From Topomyia yanbarensis (lineage: Eukaryota > Arthropoda > Insecta > Diptera > Culicidae): a stretch of DNA of 64,000 nucleotides. The stretch spans positions 104,643,845-104,707,844 of the forward strand of contig NC_080671.1 of assembly GCF_030247195.1 (NCBI RefSeq), written 5' to 3'. Both the position numbers and the translations under genes were made by a program. Below the pieces are notes generated by a model. That model saw only the letters and a list, made by a program, of their open reading frames with translations. It ran no database searches and was not told the DNA's origin. Below are positions 13,501 to 25,100 of this stretch, piece after piece. Numbering within the stretch: the stretch's first letter is position 1; the number at the start of each line of letters is the position of its first letter.

Positions 13501-16500
13501 TACGTACATGGAACTATTGAGATCCAGAGCTACAGGTCCAAAGCCCTGGTAAAGGAGGATGGTTGTGATGATCCGGGCCGAGATCACCACGTAAAGCAAG
13601 GTAGGGCATAACCCCAATTCCAAGGCGTGAAGCGACCCGTGCCGAGGGATGAGTGATCGAGGGGGTGAAAAAGATGCTCGATCGTTAACGGAGCCTGTGG
13701 GGTACCTGGGCAACCCCCACAGTAAGCGTCCCTTACCACGCTAATGCGGAGCTCTGGCGTGGCGGACATATATTTCTCGCGCTACTCGTGGGAATTTTCA
13801 TGGAGCAAAATAAAAATAAAAATAAACAGACGGAGGTGCCAAACCCCTTCGCAAGAGGTGGTTTGGCGAGGTCTCCCCCCCGTGGGGAGAGTAGTGGAAC
13901 GATGAGTGCTGTACTCGAAAGCACCAGTGACCCCCCAGCAGCGGTAGGCAATACCCCTACCAATGCATCGGAGGGGCCAATAGCTGCGATGCGCAAAGTA
14001 GCGAAGCAACTCGATGCTATAATCGACTTCGCTAGCGCAAAGCAGAACATAGCCAAGGAGTTGAAGTTGAGCCTTCTGGAGCTCCGGAAAGCTGTTCGTG
14101 TCGCAAGACAGGAACAGCAGGCATATGTTGAGAGAGTGGAATGTCGGGAGAGGCCCGACAGAGAAACCCAGACAGTGGCCTCCAATAGGGAGGAAAGAGA
14201 GAAGGTTAATAGAGGTTCACAGACAGTGGCCTTTACCTTCTATGGAGCAGCCACGTCGATCGGAGCGGCGACCGAGTTCCCCTCGAAGGGAAAGGGAAAG
14301 GGCAATCGCAAGACGGCATCGAATGCGAAGCGCCCTAGGAAGTCGCCAGGAGAGGGTGCCAAAACCGACACCACTCGGCGTGCAACCGTCAAGGTCAAAC
14401 GCCGCCTGGGTGAGGTAAGCGAGGGCGAGAGTGACCTCGCTGTTGAGAGCGATGGTACCAGCAACCCGGCACGACCGGGGCAGGGGGGCTCAAACCCCTG
14501 GACGCTGGTTACCAAGAAAAAGCCGGCACCGAAACCGGAGGTACCGCGGCCTGCGAGGAAGGCCAAGGACAGAGGCGAAGCCTTGTGGTTAAAAACCGAC
14601 AAGGACAAATACGCCGATGTCCTTAAATCGATGAAAGCGGCCGAAAGCCTCTCGGCCCTTGGGCAGGATGTGCGTAGCGTAAGACGCACCAACACGGGAG
14701 AGATGCTCCTGGTGTTGAAGCGAGGCGCACAATCAAGTGCAATATACAAGGCCTTGGCCCAAGAGGTCCTTGGTGAGGGCGCCCAAATCAGGTCGCTAGG
14801 TGCGGAAACAACTCTCCAGTGCAAACACTTGGACGAGTTCGCGACCGCAGAAGACGTCGCCGCAGCCGTCAAGGAGCAATGCGGCGTCACAATCGAGCGG
14901 GCCTCTGTGCGATTGAGGGACGGACCCTCTGGCACCCAAGTAGCCTACCTCAGGCTACTGAATGCGGATGCCAAAAAGGTAACCGAGAAAGGGAAGCTGA
15001 AGATCGGCTGGTCGGTATGCCCTATTAGTATACCCCAGCCGCCTTCAGTGGACAGGTGCTATCGGTGCCTAGAATCCGGCCATAAAGCTTACGAATGCAA
15101 AGGCCTAGACAGGAGTAAGCTATGTCGTCGATGCGGCGAGGAGGGGCATAAAGAGCGGGGGTGCACTAAGGCATATAAGTGCCTTATCTGCACCTCTAAG
15201 AAGCAAGCCCATAAACATGCTATGGGCGGACCTTCGTGTCCCTTCGGCGAGTTAAATAAGAAGAAGCCGTGAGAGTCACACAGCTAAATCTTAACCATTG
15301 TGCAGCAGCCCAACAGCTGCTGTGGCAGTCGGTCTCGGAGTCGAGGACAGATGTCGCCCTATTATCAGACCCGTACAGCATCCCTGCCGGCAACGGCAAT
15401 TGGGTGTCGGACGGGTCTGGAATGGTGGCAATCTGTACAACGGGAAGGTTCCCGGTTCAAGAGGTAATACACCCCTCCGCCGAGGGTGTGGCGATTGCCA
15501 AGATCAATGGTGTGTTCTATTGCAGCTGCTACGCCCCACCAAGGTGGCCAATAGAACAGTTCTACCAGATGATCGACAGGCTCTCGTCGGACCTCGTGGG
15601 CCGGAAACCGGTAGTAATAGCGGGAGACTTCAACGCTTGGGCAGTGGAGTGGGGCAGCCGCTGTACAAATAGCAGGGGTCAAGCGCTAATGGAAGCGTTT
15701 GCGAAACTCGATACTGTGCTAGCTAATGATGGCTCCGCTAGTACATTCCGTAGAAACGGAGTGGAGGCGTGGATTGATTTGACCTTTGCCAGCCCGAGTC
15801 TGGCTCCAGGCATGGAATGGAGGGTAGACGAAGGCTACACCCATAGTGATCATTTAGCAATCCGCTTTAAGATCAACTATGGTGTGCAGCATCCGAGGGC
15901 GGGAGATCCCTGTCAGGTACGCGGGTGGAAGTCCAATCACTTCGACAGCGAAGCTTTCACCGCGGCCCTGGGACTGGAGGCCAACACCGACAGTCTAAGC
16001 GGGGATGCGCTGGTAGCTGTTCTATCACGCGCGTGCGACGCCACTATGCCGAGAAAAACACTGCCAAGAAACGGTAGATGCCCGGTATACTGGTGGAGTG
16101 CCGAGATTGCAGCTCTACGGTCAGCCTGTCTCAGAGCTAGACGTAGGATGCAAAGAGCTCGCACCGAGGATGCAAGAGAGAACCGCCGTGAAGTGTTTCG
16201 AGCTGCGAAATTAGCCCTTAACAAGGCTATTAAAAGCAGCAAGAGAGCGTGTTTCGACAACCTGTGTGAGAGTGCCAACGCGAATCCGTGGGGTGACGCC
16301 TACCGGATTGTGATGGCCAAGACCAAAGGGGGCTCCTCACCCCCAGAACGGTCTCCGGACCGGTTGGCAACGATTATCGAAGTACTCTTCCCGTCTCGAG
16401 CCACAAGCCCCTGGCCACCTGCACTACGAGACAGTGCGGGCACGGTCGAAATGGTGGCTCCAGTGACGAACGAAGAACTACTCGCAGTGGCTAAATCCCT

Positions 16501-19143
16501 AGCAATGAACAAAGCTCCAGGGCCGGATGGAGTTCCGAACAACGCTCTCAAGGCAGCGATCATAGCGAACCCGAACATGTTCAGGCTAGCTATGCAGAGA
16601 TGCCTTGACGAGTGCCGTTTCCCCGATAGATGGAAAAGGCAGAAACTGGTGCTGTTGCCGAAGCCCGGGAAGCCGCCAAGCGACCCATCGGCGTACAGAC
16701 CAATCTGTCTGATAGACACGACTGGCAAACTGCTTGAGAGGATCATCCTCAACAGGCTCACCCCGTACGCGGAAGGTACGGACGGTCTGTCAAGCAACCA
16801 GTTTGGCTTTCGGAAGGGTAAGTCCACAGTGGACGCTCTCAACTCAGTGATAAATACTGCCGAGATAGCGATCCAACGAAAAAGGCGAGGTATTCGATAC
16901 TGTGCGTTAGTGACACTTGACGTGAAGAACGCATTCAACAGCGCAAGCTGGGATGCCATCGCGCTCTCGTTACACCGGCTTAGCCTACCGGTGGGTCTGT
17001 ACCGGATCCTGGAAAGTTACTTCCAAAACCGCGTACTGCTATACGAGACCGATGCCGGTCAGAAAAGGGTTCCGATTACCGCCGGAGTCCCGCAGGGCTC
17101 GATCCTAGGCCCGGTGCTATGGAACCTCATGTATGACGGGGTTCTGAGACTGAAGTTCCCTCCTGGGGTCAAGATCGTCGGCTTTGCCGACGACGTAACC
17201 TTGGAGGTCTACGGGGAGTCAATTCCTGAGGTAGAACTAACCGCAGAACACGCGATTAGCACGGTGGAGGAATGGATGAGCGCGAGAGGCCTGGAGCTCG
17301 CTCATCATAAGACGGAGGTAGTTATCGTCAACAACCGCAAGTCGGCACAACATGCAGTTATCCATGTGGGAGAAGTCGCGATCACTTCACAGCGAAGTCT
17401 GAAGTCTCTCGGAGTCATTATAGACGACAAGCTGACCTTCGGCAGCCATGTCGACTATACGTGCAAGAGAGCGTCGACTGCTGTTGCGGCACTATCGAGA
17501 ATGATGTCCAACAGCTCAAAGGTGTGCGCCAGTAGACGTAGGTTACTGGCAGGCGTTGCCGTATCTATCCTCAGGTACGGCGGCCCGTCATGGTCAAGAG
17601 CACTGAGGGTAACCAGTTACCTACAGAAACTGGAGAGCACCTACCGCGTGATGTGCCTCAGAGTGATATCTGCCTACCGCACGGTATCACACGATGCATC
17701 CTGCGTGATAGCGAGCATGATGCCAGTCGGGCTGGTCATTCGGGAAGATGAGGAGTGCTTTGAGCTACGTGGAAATAGGGGAGCCCGCGAGCGCACCAGG
17801 GTGACCTCGGTCGCCAGATGGCAGCGTGAGTGGGACAACTCCTCGAAAGGTAGGTGGACCCACCGGCTGATACCTAGCATATCGAGCTGGGTGGGAAGAC
17901 CCCATGGGGAAGTTCACTTCCACCTGACACAATTCCTGTCAGGCCATGGCTGTTTCCGTCAGTACCTCCACAGGTTCGGGCACGCGGAGGTCCCAGTCTG
18001 CCCGGACTGCCCAGGTGTAGATGAAACTGCCGAACACATACTGTTCGTATGTCATCGGTTCGACGTCGAAAGAAGAGCAATGCTTGACGTCTGTGGCTGG
18101 GACACAACCCCGGATACCCTTATCCAGCGGATGTGTCAAACGGTGGAGAAGTGGAACGCAGTCTCGGCTGCTACCATCCAGATTGCCAGTAGGCTACAGG
18201 TAATCTGGCGAACCGAGCAACAGACGGCGGGCACGGCTAACTAGTGATTGGTTAGCTGGAGCGAAAAAGGCCAAGCGCAAAATAAGAGAGTGAATGGTCT
18301 GTTCATGCCGAGGTAGGTTGGCGCAGCGAATGGCAACCGCGTAAGGGGTAAACCCAGCCACCCCGAAGCAAGACAGAAGAGTGAGTGTATAGGCGTATAA
18401 GTGGACTGCCTCATGCCAAGACGGGAGGGTCGTAGCGTAGTATGTTGGAACTAAGCTATCGATGCCTCATGGCGTGGCAGAGGAGTGAAAGGGTGAGCAT
18501 CCAAGTCAGTCTCACACTGCATGTTAAGGGTGAGCATAAAAGTCAGCCTCACAGGTTGGTAGCAAGCAAGGAATGAAAAAGGTGAGCACAAAAGTCAGCC
18601 TCGCATGGTATGTCAGAAGTGGGGCCTAAGAAAAATGTCCCACATGGGATGCCAGAGGGAGTGACAAAGGTACAATAGAGTGGCACGATTGAGAGTGAAT
18701 CAGGTGATAGGGTGAGCACCCAAGTCAGCCTCACATGTATGGGTAGGGCGAGCACAAAAGTAAGCCTAGCAAGGAATGAGTAAGGTGAGCACACAAGTCA
18801 GCCTCGCATGGAACGTAAAAGGTGAGCACAAAAGTCAGCCTCATGTGGGAGTGTTTGAGAGCGAATCAAAGTGTGATTGAGAGAGCACCCAAGTAAGCCT
18901 CATACAGGATGTATGATCGCGCGAGTGAGAGTGAATGAGTACACTTAGTACAGCCATCCCCCCAGAAGTAATACCGAGAGGTAGTTCCTGGGAGGAATGA
19001 TGGCGGAGCCCAATGGAGTTTAGTCGGTATTAATGGCTGGTCACCATTCGAGTCCGACACGCCCCCAGTGCACCCCGTGTGGTAGATTGGACCCTACCGT
19101 TAGCACGTGTACTGGGCTAGGACATAAAGGTCTTCTCCATTGT

Positions 19144-19174
<31 letters not shown>

Positions 19175-22100
19175 ACACACACAGACATTTTCCGATCTCG
19201 ACGAACTAGGTCGAATGGCATATGATATTCGGCCCTCCGGGCCTGGATCAGATTGACGATATTTAGAGCGATTGTATAATCTTTCTATATGAGAAAGGCA
19301 ATAAAACAGTTATAGCAGTTTGATTTTGTACTTCCTTTATGTGCGCGAGATACATAGTGACAATTTCCAAATTACCAGTTTGTTCAAAGTTTCGAGTGGG
19401 TAATTACCCTCAGGATATCTTCAAAGAGGTAGTATTACTCATACTACCCACGTCATCCTCCGGCCCTGGGTGTGATCCTAGCTCTACGGGGCAAAATCTA
19501 CAAAAAATACTCCCTTTTGCATTTTGGGATCATAGGTGGATAAAAACAAGTTTTTTCCTTATTCCAGATGCCTCTTCGGTGAACCTGCGCTACATGCCGA
19601 AAAGCCCGAGCAACGACTTCCTGCAGCAAATTTCACGGGAAGTCGTAGAGCTGATCAAAATGTCGCCGAAGTCAACGATGAAATTCACACGCTTCATTCC
19701 AGCCTATCACAACCACTTCGGAAAGCAGTGCCGCGTGGCCGACTATGGCTACACCCGGTTGATCGAACTGTTCGAGGCCCTCTCGCCGGTGGTGCAGGTG
19801 ATGGGCGATGGTGAAAACCGTCAGATAACTCTCACCCATCGTACCCAGATTCGGCGGTTTACCAGTGATTTGCTGAAAATTCTTCGTGGTCAGCTAAACA
19901 AATCGATTATGCTCTCGCAGCTGCCAATTATTTTCTCACAGGTCCAGAATAGAATATTTGACGTGACGGACTATGGAGTTTGCGATATCTTCGACATCAT
20001 CGATGGGTTGGTTTACAACAATTCTATTGTTACCAAGGTGTACAACGAGACGGATGTGCTGATATCGATTGTGAAACGGAAGCAAACACCTTTGGAGCTG
20101 GAGAAAACCTGCATCTTTGCCGGGGAGGTTGTGGAGCTGTTCAAGAATGCGCCCCAGTATTCGATACTGTTCAAAAAGTTTGTTCGCTCCTATCACTATC
20201 ATTTCGGGTACCAGTGCCGCCTTAGTGATTATGGACTGATGAAGTTAGCGGATCTGCTGGAAGCTATCTCTGGGGTCGTTGAGGTAATGAACCATAGTTT
20301 ACTAAATAGAAAAGTGTTGATGTTTTTTTTTATTCTCAGATGGAGCAAAGTAACGATGAAGATCGTAAAATATTTCTCAATAACAGAATTGCGATACGGA
20401 TTTTCGCAGAACAAGTGCAGGACATCATAAAACATTTTAACGGGAACAGCGTGTCGATGATCCGTTTGAGTGAAATACTCAATTACCACAAGAACAAATA
20501 CGGCTATCAGCTACAGCCGTGCTGTCTGGGGTATTCTAATATGTACGACGCCATAAAGGCACTTCCATATATGGAAATCTTCGAATCCAGCAACGATTAT
20601 ATTGTTATTTCGCATATGGAAGACCCAGCTTTTCGCCTTCGGTCCTACGCTGCCTGCCTTTGCATTGTGGACTCACACAAGGACCGTTTACCGATTGTCG
20701 ATTTTCTCCGAAGCTATATGACTAAATTTAAAGAAAGCCTATCCGAGAAACAGATTTACGATATGAAGCACGCCATAACGGTAGGTCGATCGATGATTGA
20801 TTTTCCCAAAGGGTCATTATTAATCCTAATCTCTTTGCATGTTTTCCTTTACTGATTTCGCCGGTTTGCAGATTGAACTAGATAAGGGAAGCCAAACTGT
20901 GACGTTGTCATCGATGATGAAGTTTATCGTTCGCATCATACAGGTGCTCAAGCAGCGAAGTCCGATCAATCTGTTGGATTTGAAGCATGCCCTGAATATG
21001 TCCCTCTGCACATGTTTCGAGTTTGGTGAGTAGTAGGCGTGTATGAGAGAGAAGAAGCAAATAATTACCTATTTTGCATTTTTCCTCCTGAGATCGATTA
21101 GGTGCGGGTGATATTGCTTTCCGCAGCAGCTTATGTATTTTCTTCAATGACGTAAACAAGGAGTGTATTATAAGCTTTATGTTGGGTGATTTTTTTGTCA
21201 TTTGATTGTCGGTTCAGTTAGAATATCCATAATAATTTCTAGTCACAAGTAGTAATAATAATAAACAAAAGTGTGAATAGCTAGAATTGAGTAGACTGCA
21301 AGCAGAGCTCGCTCAGAAAATTTTCATTTGTATCTATTCCAACTTGAATCACCGCCAAACAGACTTAATTTGTCAAAGTTATTTGCATTAGTAGTAGGCT
21401 GGCTCCATCTGCTCCTTATCATTGGTGTTGAATTGACTCTAGTAATACCACTGCCTAAATTCACTTTTCGATTTTTTATTTTCTCAGGCTATCCCAACAT
21501 TTCCACGCTCATCGGCGCTTTCCCGGACATATTCACCGTTAGCAACAATTACGTTCACGAGAGAGCCGATGTTGAACTGAATCGCGACTGCATTTGTAAG
21601 AGCACCAACAGGAAACCATTAATTACTAGCCATGACTTTACAGCCTAAATCTTTCATTTCAGTGAGCAAAGCTTGCTACTCCTGCGAGGAAAAGTTTTCC
21701 CCCGCGGCAGGAGTGATGTCTTTACCCGCCAACATCCCCACCCCCGCGAGCAGTAAAATGCTCGTTGACGAAAATAAATGTTCCTCCGTTTCGATGACTA
21801 ACGATTTTAGAAATTTATTCTACAGTCGCCAGGAAGCGATTGCCCAGCATCAATTACACCACCACCAACAACAACATCAACAGAAACCCCTCCAACCCTT
21901 ACAACCGACACAGCAGATGAACCACCAACCGCCGGTTCCGTTTTATCCGAACAACCGCTTCAGCAGTCCGATGTTGAATGGCAGTTATAACCTGGCCGGA
22001 GTGCCATCCTCCTCGGTTTCCTCTACGGCAATGACCGCCAACTTGATGACTAATCATAATCAGACGCTGATTATGAAGAACCACAATAAGGAAAACCTTT

Positions 22101-25100
22101 ACTACGGGTACAGTGGAATGCAGCTCGAACAGCAGACTCAACAGTATCAACAGCTGTTGCAGCAGCAGCATCAGCAACAATCCGCAAACTCACAGACCAA
22201 ATTCGCTGCGATGACCGCGAATGTGTGTAGTGTTGCTGCAAATATTTCAACTGTGACCGCGAATCCAGCGAGAGAAGGCCCCGATCAGACCGCAATGGTC
22301 AGTAGCAGCTCAACGGCGGCAGTGTCCACGACTGGCGGTGTCCTGCAAAATTCTACGAGCAAACTGTACGAACGCAGACAACAGCAGTCAACGGTTTTAC
22401 AATATCTCAATTGTAACAGTTTCGGATGCGGACTATTGTCGGAGTTTTACGAGCCACCGAAGCCGGACACACCGCCATCACGGGTGAGTTGTTTTTTTTT
22501 ATTTAGATCGCCCCTAAGAGCCATATAAAAGCTATAGTACGATGGTGTCAGAGCTGCAACCGAAATGACGTTGGAATATTCTTCAGGTCGTCAATTCAAA
22601 AGTAGTAAATTTTATGTGTTGCTGCAACAGGTGAATACCTATATTATTTCACAAATGAGCGACCGAACATGCTTCGTAAACAAGCTTCAAATATATTAGA
22701 ATGTAAAAATCGGATATGGACTTGAAGTAGAATAGAAGTTCTTCGTCCTTCGATGTGAGTTGTTTAAAAACCTATAGTATAACAAAGATCTATCCGATTC
22801 ATGCAAAGTACTTTATACTAAAGATATATAAACTTTTCATCTCAAGCATAACGTTATACGGATTTTCCTGCGAACGAATTGTGTATTTTGTGTTTACGTG
22901 TTTACGTTAGATTCCTACTTTGAGAAGAAGTGAGGCATTGAAAATTAATCCGAAGAAATAGGTCGGAATATTAAAATATAATATTTCTAACTCTGGTTTA
23001 ACTTGATGAAAACTAATTCTGTTTAGTCTTCCTGAAAGGAATTTGGGACGAGTTGAAAATGGGATATGCCTTTTTGATTTGAAATCAATACATTGAAAAA
23101 TATTCATATTTTTTTTTATTCAAATCGTTTATTTGATAAGGCACGTTGCGTTAGCTTAAAGGTGCCAATTTTGTTTTGTTTTACATTTTAAATTGCTTAA
23201 AACTAGGGGATTACATATTGATTTTTTTTAAAATGAAACTAATGCGATTTTATAGCTATCTTATATATCTACACAAGGGGATAATATTGTTTTCGTAAGA
23301 TTAGGGGGGTCATTTAGTTTTTGTGGCAATATGGTTTGACATTTTTATCAGTGAGATTATTGGAGCAAATAATGTTTAATTAAGGGGGACAATTTTTTAC
23401 GACTAACTTAAAACTAGGCATAACTAGAGGGCATGATTGAATTTTGTAAAGATTCGTAATTATAGTTATTTTTGTGGGTAGTAGAGTCGGGCAATTTCAA
23501 CGAGATTATATAATATAATAGTTAAAACTAGAAGAGACAAGAAGAGCTAAATGCTTCGTGATGATATTGGGGGGGTAGGGGTGTTACTTCTGGGTATAAG
23601 AGTCAGGGGAGGGAGGGTAGACAAAGATGGCAGGGAGAGAAAATTATTTCAGTTTCAGGCATCGTGAGATCAACGGATGGATTACAAACTCGGGTGGCCT
23701 TCATCAGGGGAATCATGTACTGGGACGCCGGGTGGTCCTCCTCAAGATGGCAGGGGTTTTTCCAGACGATTTCGTAGTACGGCTCAGATGTGGATCGGCT
23801 ACATTTCGAGTTAAGCGTGTTATGTTCGTGCCGTAGGTCCCGTGTTTGTTGGCTCATTCGATACAGATGCTTTGATACAGGTGGAAGAGAGTTCTGAGAA
23901 TGATAAGGAAAATAAGAAGGGGCAGTTAGACTTGTATGTTGATGGTTTTGAGGAACGTGTATATAAGGGACATATAGAGGACATCGCGGCTTGCCAGCAT
24001 ATCTCGAACCGGGACGTTGGTTGGTCTTCCTCGGGCCCGCAGGGTATCCATTAGCCGAGACCTAGCGGAACTGTACTCGGTGCACGCCCAGACAATGTGC
24101 TCGATGTCGTGATAGCCGTCGCCACAAGCGCAGATACCACTATCCACGAGCCCAATACGCCGGAGATGTGCATCCAGCGTGTAATGGTTTGCCATGAGTC
24201 GGGACATCACACGAATGAAGTCACGACCCACATCCATCCCCTTGAACCAAGGTTTCGTCGATACCTTAGGGATTATCGAATGTAGCCACCTTCCCAGCTC
24301 TCCACTGCTCCACGAAGTTTGCTAACTTTCGAGGGTTCTCTGATGAGTAATAATGAAAAATTCGCTGAAGCAAATTGGTCTTTCGTAAACGTCTCCTTCT
24401 AAGGCACCCACCTTAGCTAAGGAGTCTGCCTTCTCATTGCCCGGAATGGAGCAATGAGAAGGAACCCATACCAAGGTAATCTGGAAAGAGTTGTCAGATA
24501 AAGCACTCAGTAGCTCCCGTATTTTCCCCAAAAAATACGAGGAGTGCTTGCCTTGTTTCATCGAGCGAATAGCGTCAATGGAACTGAGGCTATCCGAAAC
24601 GATGAAGTAATGGTCTGCGGGTAATGTTTCAATGACTCCAAGGGTATACTGAATGGCAGCTAGTTCTGCGGCGTAAACTGAAGCAGGGTCACTGAGTTTG
24701 TAGGAGGCGGTGAACTTTTGATTGAAAATACCGAAGCCAGTGGATCCTTCGAGGTTTGATCCGTCAGTATAAAACATCTTAGAACAGTCGACTTCTCGGA
24801 ATTTATTATAAAAAATGTTTGAAACCACTTGTGGGCGTATGTGGTCCGGAATTCCACTAATCTCGTCTTTCATGGATGTGTCGAAGAAAACAGTAGATTC
24901 AGAAGTATTTATGAAATGCACACGGTTGGGATTGTAAGAAGAAGGGTTAATATTCTGCGCCATGTAGTCAAAGTACAGGGACATGAAACGGGTCTGAGAA
25001 TTGAGCTCAACAAGCCTTTCGAAATTTTCAATCACGACCGGGTTCAAGATATCGCATCGAATGAGCAATCGATATGAGAGTTCCCAAAATCGATTTTTCA

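Larger units (their letters stand above)
13451..19169 (+). mobile_element. Waldo-like R1-clade non-LTR retrotransposon, near-intact
   Basis: A 5.7-kb unit: 5' UTR (13451-13799), a gag-like ORF1, an endonuclease-RT ORF2, a 0.9-kb 3' UTR with tandem motifs, and a tail of 26 A at 19144-19169. Both boundaries lie in an ACAY simple repeat: ACACATACATACATAC upstream and TACATACACACACAGAC downstream. Established knowledge: the Waldo family of the R1 clade in flies and mosquitoes inserts into (ACAY)n repeats. Both frames are open, so the insertion looks recent. It is in sense orientation within Marf1 intron 3. Confidence 0.85.

Noticed and set aside
14240..14935. 231-codon minus-strand open frame inside the Waldo-like ORF1
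   Set aside because: It is the shadow of a GC-rich coding strand; the plus-strand frame has clear zinc knuckles.
16300..16959. 219-codon minus-strand open frame inside the Waldo-like ORF2
   Set aside because: Antisense shadow of the RT domain.
18493..18905. CRISPR-like array of repeats
   Set aside because: The repeats are imperfect with uneven spacing, lie in a retrotransposon 3' UTR of a eukaryotic genome, and have no cas genes nearby.
21328..21648. Open stretch across Marf1 intron 6 and exon 7
   Set aside because: The exon 7 part is real coding sequence, but the upstream part is intron read-through before the TTTTCTCAG acceptor.
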